DNA from: Agrobacterium pusense | GTDB lineage: Bacteria; Pseudomonadota; Alphaproteobacteria; Rhizobiales; Rhizobiaceae | Direction: 5' to 3' | Length of the DNA: 64,000 bases | NCBI RefSeq assembly: GCF_900102105.1 | Contig: NZ_FNBB01000013.1 | Span: 1 to 64,000, forward strand | Shown here: positions 53,207 to 62,204 of the stretch, in pieces | How positions within the stretch are numbered: the stretch's first letter is position 1 | How the letters are laid out: each line of letters starts with the position of its first letter | Notes under the pieces: generated by a model | The model's database searches: none | Told to the model about the DNA's origin: nothing | Seen by the model: the letters and a program-made list of their open reading frames with translations, nothing else | Position numbers and translations under genes: made by a program

Positions 53207-55864
53207 ATGCTCATGGCCAGCGATAAGCTCTCAACCTACAAGCAAAAACGCGATTTCCAGAAGACGCGGGAGCCGAGCGGCAAAGCGAAGCTGAAAGCTT
53301 CAAACCGCAGGCGCTTTGTTATACAGAAACATGACGCCACGCGGCTCCATTATGACCTGCGCCTCGAACTCGATGGCGTCTTCAAGTCCTGGGCTGTCAC
53401 CAAGGGACCGTCTCTCGATCCCCAGGACAAGCGCCTGGCCGTGGAGGTCGAAGACCATCCACTGGACTATGGTGACTTCGAAGGCACGATACCAAAAGGT
53501 CAGTATGGCGGCGGCACGGTCATGCTCTGGGACCGTGGCTACTGGGAGCCGGAAGGCAACAGGACGCCCGAACAAGCTCTCGCCAAGGGCGACTTCAAAT
53601 TTTCCCTTGAAGGGGAGCGACTGCATGGCAGCTTCGTTCTGGTGCGGATGCGCAATGACCGTGACGGTGGCAAACGGACGAACTGGCTGCTGATCAAGCA
53701 TCGCGACGACTTCTCGGTCGAAGAAAACGGTGCCGCCGTCCTTGACGAAAACGACACGTCGGTTGCCTCGGGCAGAACCATGGACGCCATCGCCGCCGGT
53801 AAAGGAAAGAAACCGAAACCGTTCATGGTACAAAGCGGCGATGTGCAGGCCGACGCCGTCTGGGACAGCAATCATGGACTGGCGGCAGACAAACGTGCGG
53901 CGGATACGAAGAAAAGGCGCCCGGCAGCGCGGAAAGCAGCGAAGTCCGCGATGCCCGACTTCATACCTCCGCAGCTTTGCGAAACGCTCGAACGCCCGCC
54001 CTCGGCCGATGGCTGGATCCACGAGATCAAGTTCGACGGATACCGCATTCAGGCGCGCATTGAAAACGGCGAAGTCACGCTGAAGACGCGCAAGGGGCTG
54101 GACTGGACGGCTAAGTATCCGGCGATTGCGACATCGGCGGCAAGCTTGCCTGATGCCATCATCGACGGTGAGATCTGTGCACTCGATGAAAACGGTGCCC
54201 CGGACTTCGCCGCACTTCAGGCGGCGCTGTCAGAAGGAAAAACAGATGCGCTCGTCTATTTTGCTTTTGACCTGCTGTTCGAGGGGAGTGAAGATCTAAG
54301 GCAACTGCCGCTTACGGAACGCAAGAAAAGGCTCGAAGCGCTTCTGAGCGAGTCGGGAGAAGATCCGCGCCTACGGTTCGTCGAACACTTTGAGACCGGC
54401 GGCGATGCAGTATTGAAATCGGCCTGCAAGCTCTCGCTGGAGGGCATTGTCTCGAAGCAGGCGGATGCCCCGTATCAGTCGGGGCGCACCGATACCTGGG
54501 CGAAATCCAAATGCCGCGCCGGACATGAGGTTGTCATTGGCGCCTACGCCAAAACCGACGGCAAGTTTCGTTCACTTCTTGTCGGCGTCTTCAGGGACAA
54601 TCACTTCGTCTATGTCGGGCGGGTCGGGACCGGCTATGGTGCCAAAACGGTGGATACAATCCTGCCGAAGCTCCGGGAACTGGAAACCTCAAAATCGCCC
54701 TTTACCGGAATAGGCGCTCCGAAAAAGGAACCCAACATCGTCTGGGTCAAGCCCGAACTGGTGGCCGAGATCCAGTTCGCCGGCTGGACCGCGGACGGAC
54801 TGGTCCGTCAGGCAGCCTTCAAGGGTTTGCGCGAAGACAAGCCGGCGAAGGAGGTCGAGGCCGAAACGCCGGCATCGCCCGGGAAAACTGAAACGCCAAC
54901 GCCGGCCCGGCCAAAGCCGTCGCGACCGGCACGCGGCAAGAACACCAAGGCCGAAGTTATGGGCGTGATGATCTCCAGCCCTGACAAGCCGCTCTGGCCC
55001 GATGCAAATGACGGTGAGCCGGTCACCAAGGAGGATCTCGCGCACTATCATGAGGCCGTTGGTCCATGGCTGATCGACCATATCAAGGGACGGCCATGCT
55101 CTATCATCCGGACACCTGACGGCATCGGTGGTGAGCAGTTCTTCCAGAGACACGCGATGCCGGGAACGTCGAACCTTCTCGAACTGGTCAAGGTGTTCGG
55201 CGACAAGAAACCCTATCTGCAGATTGATCGCGTTGAGGGCCTTGCCGCCATCGCCCAGATCGGCGGCGTCGAACTGCATCCCTGGAATTGCGAGCCCAAC
55301 GAACCGGAGGTGCCCGGTCGTCTTGTCTTCGACCTTGATCCGGGTCCGGACGTACCCTTCTCCACCGTGGTCGAAGCCGCGCGGGAAATGCGCGACCGGC
55401 TGGAGGAACTTGGCCTCGTCAGCTTCTGCAAGACCACCGGCGGCAAGGGCCTTCACGTCGTCACCCCGCTTGCGGTACCGAAGGGAAAGAAGCTGAGCTG
55501 GCCGGAGGCGAAAGGCTTCGCACACGATGTCTGCCTGCAGATGGCACGTGACAACCCTGACCTTTACCTGATCAAGATGGCGAAGAACCAGCGCAACGGC
55601 CGGATCTTCCTCGACTACCTGCGCAATGACCGAATGGCGACTGCTGTTGCGCCGCTGTCACCGCGCGCCCGGCCAGGCGCACCAGTATCGATGCCACTGA
55701 CCTGGAAACAGGTAAAAGCGGATCTTGATCCGAAACGCTTCACCATTCGCACCGTACCGGCGCTTTTGTCGAAGACAACCGCCTGGGAGGATTACTGCGA
55801 CGGGCAGCGTTCGCTGGAGCAGGCCATCAAGCGGCTGACGAAGTCGATGAAACAGGTCGCCTGA
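53207..55864 (+). CDS. ligD: Multifunctional ATP-dependent DNA ligase LigD
   Basis: 885 residues joining three domains of bacterial end-joining LigD. The 3'-phosphoesterase domain (about 1-190) has [18 protein letters not shown] and [16 protein letters not shown]. The ligase domain (about 240-570) has the adenylation Lys in [11 protein letters not shown]. The primase-polymerase domain follows from about 590, with the catalytic [16 protein letters not shown] and [15 protein letters not shown]. LigD fills, trims and joins double-strand breaks held by Ku. The start is the ATG at 53207 or 53213. It is divergent from or unlinked to the Ku genes, which follow on the other strand. Confidence 0.95.
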   Translation: MLMASDKLSTYKQKRDFQKTREPSGKAKLKASNRRRFVIQKHDATRLHYDLRLELDGVFKSWAVTKGPSLDPQDKRLAVEVEDHPLDYGDFEGTIPKGQYGGGTVMLWDRGYWEPEGNRTPEQALAKGDFKFSLEGERLHGSFVLVRMRNDRDGGKRTNWLLIKHRDDFSVEENGAAVLDENDTSVASGRTMDAIAAGKGKKPKPFMVQSGDVQADAVWDSNHGLAADKRAADTKKRRPAARKAAKSAMPDFIPPQLCETLERPPSADGWIHEIKFDGYRIQARIENGEVTLKTRKGLDWTAKYPAIATSAASLPDAIIDGEICALDENGAPDFAALQAALSEGKTDALVYFAFDLLFEGSEDLRQLPLTERKKRLEALLSESGEDPRLRFVEHFETGGDAVLKSACKLSLEGIVSKQADAPYQSGRTDTWAKSKCRAGHEVVIGAYAKTDGKFRSLLVGVFRDNHFVYVGRVGTGYGAKTVDTILPKLRELETSKSPFTGIGAPKKEPNIVWVKPELVAEIQFAGWTADGLVRQAAFKGLREDKPAKEVEAETPASPGKTETPTPARPKPSRPARGKNTKAEVMGVMISSPDKPLWPDANDGEPVTKEDLAHYHEAVGPWLIDHIKGRPCSIIRTPDGIGGEQFFQRHAMPGTSNLLELVKVFGDKKPYLQIDRVEGLAAIAQIGGVELHPWNCEPNEPEVPGRLVFDLDPGPDVPFSTVVEAAREMRDRLEELGLVSFCKTTGGKGLHVVTPLAVPKGKKLSWPEAKGFAHDVCLQMARDNPDLYLIKMAKNQRNGRIFLDYLRNDRMATAVAPLSPRARPGAPVSMPLTWKQVKADLDPKRFTIRTVPALLSKTTAWEDYCDGQRSLEQAIKRLTKSMKQVA

Positions 55865-55876
55865 GACCGGCCTGGA

Positions 55877-56152
55877 TCAAGACCCGTAACGCTGGTCAAG
55901 GTCGCTCAGCGCAGCCTGAACCTCATCGATTGAGACAGGCTCCGGTGTTCCAGGCATATGGCGGTACGCCGGCCTTGAGTCGATCGTGTAGAGGTCTGAA
56001 GCCCAGGCGGCCAAAATGGTCCGTTTTTCGTCGACCTTGAGCGCGGTTGCGTCCACCACATCGATCGGCCGCGCAATTTCCATACCCTCGAGCAGGATCG
56101 TCGGACCCATCAGTGCGATATCGCTTGCGGCTAGCTGCGGGTTCTCGTGCAT
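55877..56152 (-). CDS. Hypothetical 91-aa protein
   Basis: Small soluble protein starting MHENPQLAASDIALMGPTIL. It contains VDEKRTILAAWASDLYTIDS and a Glu/Ala-rich end (EVQAALSDLDQRYGS). This type sits near end-joining or heat-shock genes in other rhizobia as far as I recall; function unknown. It converges on ligD and follows the DUF982 gene by 10 bases. Confidence 0.65.
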   Translation of the reverse strand: MHENPQLAASDIALMGPTILLEGMEIARPIDVVDATALKVDEKRTILAAWASDLYTIDSRPAYRHMPGTPEPVSIDEVQAALSDLDQRYGS

Positions 56153-56162
56153 GTCGGCTTCC

Positions 56163-56462
56163 TCAACGAACGTGCGGATCCTTGTCGTGCGGGTGACGGG
56201 ACACGGAGATGACATCAACGTCCGGGGCCAGCAGATCGTGTTTGGCGGCAAAGGCTGCAAACAGACCCCGGGCGGTGTCCGCTTCGATCTCACCGCGCAA
56301 TGCCGCGCTGCAGGCCTTCAGCGCCATTGAATGCGCCGTATCGCGCATCGATGCCGGCCATTCCGCCAGATGCCGGTAAGCGTCGATGACGCTGCGAACC
56401 TCGGTCGGAAATCCAAGGCCGATAAGGATGGTAACGGGCTCTTTGAACATATCGGGTTTCAT
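56163..56462 (-). CDS. DUF982 domain protein
   Basis: 99 residues. The family core is SVIDAYRHLAEWPASMRDTA and AALRGEIEADTARGLFAAFA, a rhizobial domain of unknown role that is often highly multiplied in these genomes. The start at 56462 follows AAGGAGATCG. It lies between the Hsp20 gene and the preceding hypothetical gene, all on the - strand. Confidence 0.8.
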   Translation of the reverse strand: MKPDMFKEPVTILIGLGFPTEVRSVIDAYRHLAEWPASMRDTAHSMALKACSAALRGEIEADTARGLFAAFAAKHDLLAPDVDVISVSRHPHDKDPHVR

Positions 56463-56490
56463 CGCGATCTCCTTCCTACCCCCGATGTTG

Positions 56491-56521
56491 ACGGGCGCCG
56501 CTGCAACGGCGCCCGTTTTTT
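56491..56521 (+). terminator. Strong hairpin with T-run on the + strand
   Basis: ACGGGCGCCG (56491-56500) and CGGCGCCCGT (56507-56516) form a 10-bp stem, with a T-run on the + strand and A-run beyond. It falls in the gap between the Hsp20 and DUF982 genes (both - strand), so its use is unclear. Confidence 0.5.
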
Positions 56522-56530
56522 AAAAATCGA

Positions 56531-57007
56531 TCAGGCCGCCTTTTGCGCTTCGATCTGCGCCGGGGCAACCTTATGGTGAAGGGCCGGGCTGGTCTGGATA
56601 TCGATCTTGCGCGGTTTCAAGGCCTCAGGAATCTCACGAACGAGATCGATCGACAGAAGACCGTTGCGGAGATCGGCGCCATTCACCCTGACATGGTCGG
56701 CAAGTTCGAAACGGTGTTCAAAAGGCCGGCCGGCTATACCGCGATGAAGGTATTCATCGGCGGAAGCGTCCTGCTTCTTGCCGGTAACGGTGAGAAGGTT
56801 GGACTGAAAGGTGATGTCGAGCTCGTCCTCGGCAAACCCTGCGACCGCGACCGAAATCCGGTAGCTGTCATCGCCGGTCTTGACGATGTCATAGGGCGGC
56901 CAGTCGCTGATCGAGCGGGCGCGCTGGGCATTTTCAAGAAGATTGAAGATCCGGTCGAAGCCGACGGTCGAGCGGAACAGGGGTGCGTAGTCATAAGATG
57001 TTGCCAT
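56531..57007 (-). CDS. Small heat-shock protein Hsp20 (IbpA-like)
   Basis: 158 residues, an ATP-independent holdase chaperone. The N-terminus (YDYAPLFRSTVGFDRIFNLL) and the alpha-crystallin domain (YRISVAVAGFAEDELDITFQ, RFELADHVRVNGADLRNGLL, PRKIDIQTS) are typical of IbpA-type proteins of alphaproteobacteria. The start at 57007 follows AAGGAGGAT; a second ATG at 57013 is too near. The context of end-joining genes suggests a stress island. Confidence 0.93.
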   Translation of the reverse strand: MATSYDYAPLFRSTVGFDRIFNLLENAQRARSISDWPPYDIVKTGDDSYRISVAVAGFAEDELDITFQSNLLTVTGKKQDASADEYLHRGIAGRPFEHRFELADHVRVNGADLRNGLLSIDLVREIPEALKPRKIDIQTSPALHHKVAPAQIEAQKAA

Positions 57008-57176
57008 AGCCATATCCTCCTTGAAGCAACATGGGTACAGAAGCGCCGAAACGCGGTGCTTCCAGCAAGTCCAGCCCTGTCTCAGCAACTGGCGACAATC
57101 GATTTGGTTTTCTGGAATTTGCGATTCAAGGGCGCCGTCAGAAAAAAATGACATCCAGGCGCCGGCCAGGACCAAC

Positions 57177-58208
57177 TCATTTGAGTTCATGGACTGCGGC
57201 ATTGTCCTGTACCTCGCGCAGCCCTTTATAAGAGGCATGACGCAGGTTGCCATCGTCGGTCCAGCCACGGAACTCGATTTCGGCGATGAGCGTCGGCTGC
57301 GCGAAGACGTAATTCCTGCCCTTGAGCGGAACGACCGGTGTCTTCGTCTTAAGACTATCCAGGCTCTTCTTAAGATACGCCGCATCTTTCTCCTTGAATC
57401 CGGTTCCAACGGCGCCAACATAAACCCAGTCATGGCCACGTCTCGCCGCTAGCAGCAAACTGCCAATCCCGCCGCGCGCCACCGCCGACTGCTCGTAGCC
57501 GACAATCATGAAGCTCTCGCTTTGAACACACTTGATCTTCAGCCAGTCTCCGGTCCGGCCCGAGCGATAAGGGCTGTCACGATGTTTTGCGATGATGCCT
57601 TCCATGCCGAGGGAGCACGCGCTCGCCAATAATTCAGCGCCGTCCGCTTCTATTTCTTCGGACAGCTGGATTGCGCCGGTCGCGTCTTCCAGCAGGTCCC
57701 CCAGCAAGTGCCGGCGGACCGACAGCTCGGTACGAGTGAGATCGTGACCATCGAAATACATAAGATCGAAGGCGAAGAGTACGGCTTCTGTCGACGCCCG
57801 TTTGCCGCCTCGCCCACCGAGCGAGCGTTGCAGAGCGCCAAAATCGGAGCGGCCTTCGCCGTTCAGCACCACCGCTTCGCCATCAAGGATGGCTGTTGCA
57901 ACTCCAAGGTCCCTGGCCGCTGCGGCGATAGCGGGAAACCGGTGCGTCCAGTCGTGGCCGCCCCGGGTAATGATACGCACACCCTTCGGCTCGATATGGA
58001 CCGCGAGCCGATAGCCGTCCCACTTCATTTCATAGACCCACTCGGGGCCGGACGGCGGGGCCGTCTTCAGGAGCGCCAGACACGGCTCGACGCGATCTGG
58101 CATCGGGTCGAACGGCAGATTGGGCTGAGCCGGATCGCGCCTGCGGCGCGGCTGCGATTTTGCCGTCAGGCTGTCATTCTGCAGGAGCGGCTTGGCGGGG
58201 CGTTTCAT
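57177..58208 (-). CDS. ATP-dependent DNA ligase (LigD-type ligase domain only)
   Basis: 343 residues comprising the adenylation and OB-fold domains; no polymerase or phosphoesterase domain. The active Lys is in VYEMKWDGYRLAVH; IILDGEAV-type and FDLMYFDGHDL motifs follow, and GEWLKIK-type motif V is DWLKIKCVQSESF. Its ATG overlaps the Ku stop by four bases (ATGA), implying translation coupling and partnership with Ku. It probably acts as a second end-joining ligase beside LigD. Confidence 0.92.
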   Translation of the reverse strand: MKRPAKPLLQNDSLTAKSQPRRRRDPAQPNLPFDPMPDRVEPCLALLKTAPPSGPEWVYEMKWDGYRLAVHIEPKGVRIITRGGHDWTHRFPAIAAAARDLGVATAILDGEAVVLNGEGRSDFGALQRSLGGRGGKRASTEAVLFAFDLMYFDGHDLTRTELSVRRHLLGDLLEDATGAIQLSEEIEADGAELLASACSLGMEGIIAKHRDSPYRSGRTGDWLKIKCVQSESFMIVGYEQSAVARGGIGSLLLAARRGHDWVYVGAVGTGFKEKDAAYLKKSLDSLKTKTPVVPLKGRNYVFAQPTLIAEIEFRGWTDDGNLRHASYKGLREVQDNAAVHELK

Positions 58209-59017
58209 TTACCCGCCCGGTTCTCGGCCGCAACCGACTTCTTCAGCGCGTCCATGATATTAATGACATTGCTGGGTGCCGACTTCGTCGGTGTGGATGT
58301 CCTGGGTTTTGCAGACTTTTTCAGCGCTTTCTTTTTGGCGGCAATGATGTCAAGCAACCGGTCCTGAACCGGATCGATGACCATCTTGGGGTCCCAGTGC
58401 TGCGTTTGCTTTTTGATCAGTTGCTGCACGAGACGCATCATCTCGCTATCGGCCGTTTCATCTTCTTCGATCCCGCCAAAGTAAGTATCCTCGTCACGGA
58501 CTTCATCCCCATAGCGCAGCGTCCACAGAACGATACCCTTGCCGCGTGGCTCAAGCATGACGGCGCGCTCGCGGCGGGTAATTACCAGACGTGAAATCCC
58601 CACCATGTTCTGCGCTTCCATCGCATCCCTGATGACCGAGAATGCTTCCTGGCCGACGGCATCGTTGGGCGAAAGATAATAGGGCGTGTCGAGCCATATC
58701 CACTCAATGCTGTCGCGGGGCGTAAATGTCGAGATGTCGATGGTTTTTGTGCTGTCGAGCGCAACGTTCTCCAGTTCTTCGTCTTCGAGGATGATGTAAT
58801 CGTTCTCGCCACGCTCATAGCCCTTGACCTCATCCTCCTCCCTCACCTCTTTTCCGGTAACGCTATCGACGTAGTGGCTGACGACCCGGTTTTCGGTATC
58901 GCGGTTGAGGGTGTGGAAGCGGACCTTCTCACTTTCGGACGTTGCCGGCATCATCTGCACGGGACAGGTGACGAGCGAGAGTTTCAGATAACCTTTCCAA
59001 TAGGGACGGACAGCCAT
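58205..59017 (-). CDS. ku: Ku protein (first of two)
   Basis: 270-residue Ku, forming a ring on broken DNA ends. Core blocks are VRPYWKGYLKLSLVTCPVQM, VVSHYVDSVTGKEV, EVKGYERGENDYIILEDEEL and RDEDTYFGGIEEDE, with a basic Lys-rich tail. Bacterial Ku usually forms homodimers; with a second Ku nearby a heterodimer is possible. The stop overlaps the ligase start. Confidence 0.93.
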   Translation of the reverse strand: MAVRPYWKGYLKLSLVTCPVQMMPATSESEKVRFHTLNRDTENRVVSHYVDSVTGKEVREEDEVKGYERGENDYIILEDEELENVALDSTKTIDISTFTPRDSIEWIWLDTPYYLSPNDAVGQEAFSVIRDAMEAQNMVGISRLVITRRERAVMLEPRGKGIVLWTLRYGDEVRDEDTYFGGIEEDETADSEMMRLVQQLIKKQTQHWDPKMVIDPVQDRLLDIIAAKKKALKKSAKPRTSTPTKSAPSNVINIMDALKKSVAAENRAGK

Positions 59018-59028
59018 GATTTCCTCCG

Positions 59029-59928
59029 TCAGCCAGCGCGGCGGGTCTGTGACGAGACCGCATTTGATTTGGCAGCAGCACCCGGTTTCGAAGCTTTCTG
59101 ACGGCCGGCACTCTTGTTGGCGTTAGAAGCGGCGCGTTTCTGGCTGGATTTGGTGCCCATGCCAGCACTCTCACGCAGCGCCTGCAAAAGGTCGTTTTGC
59201 CTGGGGACGGCTGCGGCCTTCTTCTTCGGCAGGGCCCTGCCCTCGATCTTGGCCTTCACCAGCTCGGCAACGGCGGCTTCATAACGGTCGTCGAACGTGC
59301 TGGCATCGAAGGTCCCCTTCTTTGTGCCGATAATGTGCTCGGCAAGCTCAAGCATCTCGCCTTCAATCTTCAGGTCCGGCAACTCCTCGAAGGCCTCCGC
59401 CGACGAGCGGACTTCATAGTCAAAGTTGAGCGTCGTGGCGATCAGGCCCTTCCCGTGTGGCCTGATCAGCACCGTACGCAGGCGTCGGAAGAGCACGGTG
59501 CGGGCGATCGCAGCAACCTTGGCTCTTTTCATGCCATCGCGCAACAGAACGAAAGCGTCCGTCCCCATCCTGTCGGGCGCCAGATAATACGGCTTGTCGA
59601 AATAGACGCTGTCGATCTCGCTGCAGGGGATGAAGGCGTCGATCTTCAGCGTCTTGTCGCTGTGAGGCACGGCGGCAGCCACCTCATCCGGCTCGAGAAC
59701 GATGTACTGGCCGTTCTCGATCTCATAGCCCTTGACCTGGGCGTCCCGTTCCACAGGATCGCCGGTCTCGCTGTCGATGAATTCGCGTTTCACCCGGTTG
59801 CCGGTTCGGCGATTGAGGGTGTTGAAAGCGATCCGCTCCGATGATGATGCTGCAGTGTAGAGAGCCACAGGACACGCGACCTCTCCGAATTTGATAAAGC
59901 CCTTCCAGTTCGCTCGCGGGGCAACCAT
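59029..59928 (-). CDS. ku: Ku protein (second of two)
   Basis: 299 residues. VAPRANWKGFIKFGEVACPV, VKREFIDSETGDPVERDAQV, EVAAAVPHSDKTLKIDAFIP and TLNFDYEVRSS are Ku signatures. The C-terminal tail is unusually long, basic and Lys/Ala-rich (KPGAAAKSNAVSSQTRRAG). The ATG at 59928 follows CAGGAG; upstream codons to 60003 are not conserved. It starts the - strand ku-ku-ligase series behind an EcfG-type promoter. Confidence 0.93.
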   Translation of the reverse strand: MVAPRANWKGFIKFGEVACPVALYTAASSSERIAFNTLNRRTGNRVKREFIDSETGDPVERDAQVKGYEIENGQYIVLEPDEVAAAVPHSDKTLKIDAFIPCSEIDSVYFDKPYYLAPDRMGTDAFVLLRDGMKRAKVAAIARTVLFRRLRTVLIRPHGKGLIATTLNFDYEVRSSAEAFEELPDLKIEGEMLELAEHIIGTKKGTFDASTFDDRYEAAVAELVKAKIEGRALPKKKAAAVPRQNDLLQALRESAGMGTKSSQKRAASNANKSAGRQKASKPGAAAKSNAVSSQTRRAG

Positions 59929-59961
59929 GACGCAAAACTCCTGCCACAACCAATGCGATTC

Positions 59962-59986
59962 AAGCGAATCAGCATGCATTTGTTCC
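59962..59986 (-). promoter_or_regulatory. EcfG/RpoE2-type promoter for the ku operon
   Basis: On the - strand GGAAC (59986-59982), 18 bases, TT (59963-59962). It is 33 bases before the ku ATG at 59928. The -10 side reads GCTT. Confidence 0.5.
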
Positions 59987-60128
59987 GAGTCAAAACGAAT
60001 CATTTTTCAAGGACTTAAGGCCACGATCACCACTCGTTATGCGAGTCTGCGCTAGACGCTTGATTCGGATGCATCTTTTTGCGGCGACGAACGTTTCCCG
60101 TCACGAAACCTAAAAGAGGAGGCCTGCC

Positions 60129-60305
60129 ATGAGCAAGCGTGAACTGATTGATACCGGGACCGACAAGCGTTATGTCCGCCGCGATAAGGACGGCAGGTTT
60201 AAGGAAAGCGTCGACGTCTCGCGATCGCTTTCTGCCGACGCGCGCCACGATGCGAAGCATGATGCGAAACCGGGCCAGGGCGACCGGGGTGATCGCAAGC
60301 ACTGA
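60129..60305 (+). CDS. Small highly charged protein beside exonuclease III
   Basis: 58 residues, rich in Asp, Arg and Lys (RRDKDGRFKESVDVSRSLSA, then HDAKHDAKPGQGDRGDRKH). The ATG at 60129 has an excellent AAAAGAGGAGGCCTGCC site. It precedes exonuclease III by nine bases on the same strand and is probably co-transcribed. Unknown function; it may be a DNA-repair accessory. Confidence 0.7.
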   Translation: MSKRELIDTGTDKRYVRRDKDGRFKESVDVSRSLSADARHDAKHDAKPGQGDRGDRKH

Positions 60306-60313
60306 CGAACCCG

Positions 60314-61090
60314 GTGAAGCTCGCCACTTACAACGTCAACGGCATCAACGGCCGGCTCGAAGTCCTGCTCCGCTGGCTCGATCAGGCAAAACCCGATGTC
60401 GTCTGCCTGCAGGAGTTGAAGGCACCGGACGAGAAGTTTCCGCGCCGCCAAATCGAGCGCGCAGGCTACGGCGCCATCTGGCATGGTCAGAAATCATGGA
60501 ATGGCGTCGCAATTCTCGCCCGGGGTCAGGAACCTCTTGAGACGGGCCGGGGGCTTCCCGGAGACCCTGACGACAGCCACAGCCGGTATATCGAGGCAGC
60601 CATCGACGGCATGATCATCGGCTGCCTTTACCTGCCGAACGGCAACCCGGCACCCGGCCCGAAATTTGACTACAAGCTGCGCTGGTTTGAGCGGCTGCAT
60701 TCCTACGCGGCTCAACTGCTTGAGCTGGACGTGCCATGCGCCCTTGTCGGAGACTTCAACGTCATGCCGACCGATCTCGATGTCTATAAGCCTGAGCGCT
60801 GGCGAGACGATGCCCTGTTTCGTCCCGAGGTTCGCGCAGCCTATGCCGACCTTATCGCCATGGGCTGGACGGACGCCATCAGGCTGCTGCATCCGGATGA
60901 TCAAATCTATACCTTCTGGAAGTATTTCCGAAATGCGTTTGCTCGTAACGCGGGTCTGCGCATCGATCATTTTTTGCTGAGTTCGTCACTAGTCGAACGA
61001 CTGCAGGCTTGTGGCGTCGATAAGTTTGCGCGTGCGTGGGAGCACACCAGTGATCACGCCCCCGCCTGGATTGAGCTGGACGACCGATAG
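60314..61090 (+). CDS. xthA: Exodeoxyribonuclease III
   Basis: 258 residues, normal length for the enzyme that removes bases 3' to breaks and cleaves at abasic sites. Metal and active-site motifs are KLATYNVNGINGR, VCLQELKAPDEKFP, GAIWHGQKSWNGVAIL, SRYIEAAIDG, GCLYLPNGN, GDFNVMPTDLDVY, DAIR, YTFW and RIDHFLLS, with SDHAPAW near the end. The GTG start at 60314 directly follows the small gene. It complements the end-joining genes on the other strand. Confidence 0.95.
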   Translation: MKLATYNVNGINGRLEVLLRWLDQAKPDVVCLQELKAPDEKFPRRQIERAGYGAIWHGQKSWNGVAILARGQEPLETGRGLPGDPDDSHSRYIEAAIDGMIIGCLYLPNGNPAPGPKFDYKLRWFERLHSYAAQLLELDVPCALVGDFNVMPTDLDVYKPERWRDDALFRPEVRAAYADLIAMGWTDAIRLLHPDDQIYTFWKYFRNAFARNAGLRIDHFLLSSSLVERLQACGVDKFARAWEHTSDHAPAWIELDDR

Positions 61091-61639
61091 AGAAAGAATC
61101 AGGATGCTTCGCACGCCTCCCTGCTGGCGGCGATTGGCGGACCAACATTTCGCATGAGCGCTGTCATCGCGGCCGGGCTGGAAAGATCTTGTCCATAGTC
61201 GAGCACGTGTCGACGCCTTTGGACTATCGTAACGCGCCCGAAAAGCCGGCGTCCATCTTGCTTGTAGAGAGGCAATCAAGTCGACGATTCAGGGGTCGCA
61301 ACCGCTCTCAGATCTTAGCGGCTATCAAGGCTGCAAAAAGCCATGCGACTGTCTTCCTGAGGAGATCGGCCGATGACGGCGGCAGAACATTGGGCAGCCG
61401 CCTAACCTTCATCTTCGGCGCGCGTTCAAGTTGAAAAGACGCGAGCAGCATCAACGCGTTTTTGTCTCAACATACGGCACGTTCTTGCTTTGATACGCTC
61501 TTATACCCAGTTCTCGGTATGCCTGAACAAGTTCGACCGTGGCAGCTCTTGAGCGAGAACCCGCCATTGATATCTTGCCCGCATTAGAGCGGCAGCACGT
61601 GTATTGAGGAGTACGCGGCCGCTTTCTGGGGAGGATCTC
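61091..61639. other. Intergenic region, no gene supported
   Basis: About 550 bases without a supported gene. The right part contains the TRAP operon promoter. No motif with good spacing was found. Confidence 0.45.
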
Positions 61640-62188
61640 ATGAGATTTTTGTTGGCCGTTTCGCGCGCCATTGATGCAGCCAATTCCGCGATCGGCAAAG
61701 GTATTTCGTGGCTGCTTCTGGTGGCTATTTTCATCAGCGCCATCAATGCGGTCATGCGCAAGGCGTTCTCCATGAGCTCAAATGCATGGCTTGAATCGCA
61801 GTGGTACCTGTTTTCTGCCGTATTCCTGATCGCCGCCGCCTACACGCTCCTCAACAATGAGCATGTGAAGGTCGACCTCGTTTACGGGAATCTTCCGCGC
61901 AAAGGGCAGTTATGGGTCGATATTCTCGGCACCATCTTCTTTCTCATGCCCTTCTGCATCATCGCGGTCTATCTCTCCTGGCCAGTGTTCCTGCAGAAAT
62001 TCGCTTCCGGTGAAGTTTCGAACAACACGGGCGGCCTCATCCAGTGGCCGGTCTGGGCGCTGATCCCGATCGGTTTCAGCCTCCTTGCCCTGCAGGGTGT
62101 TTCGGAGCTCATCAAGCGCGTCGCTATCCTGCGCGGCGTTATTCCTGATCCGGTTGCAGAGGCAGACGCCGAAGCGGCGATGCTCTGA
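61640..62188 (+). CDS. TRAP transporter small permease (DctQ-like)
   Basis: 182 residues with four membrane helices (ISWLLLVAIFISAINAVM; AVFLIAAAYTLLNNE; DILGTIFFLMPFCIIAVYL; ALIPIGFSLLALQGVSELI). EHVKVDLVYGNLPRKGQLWV is the conserved DctQ loop. The ATG at 61640 follows GGAGGATCTC. It is first in a three-gene TRAP operon for uptake of an organic acid or similar solute. Confidence 0.93.
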   Translation: MRFLLAVSRAIDAANSAIGKGISWLLLVAIFISAINAVMRKAFSMSSNAWLESQWYLFSAVFLIAAAYTLLNNEHVKVDLVYGNLPRKGQLWVDILGTIFFLMPFCIIAVYLSWPVFLQKFASGEVSNNTGGLIQWPVWALIPIGFSLLALQGVSELIKRVAILRGVIPDPVAEADAEAAML

Positions 62189-62204
62189 TCGAAGGAAAAC
62201 AATA

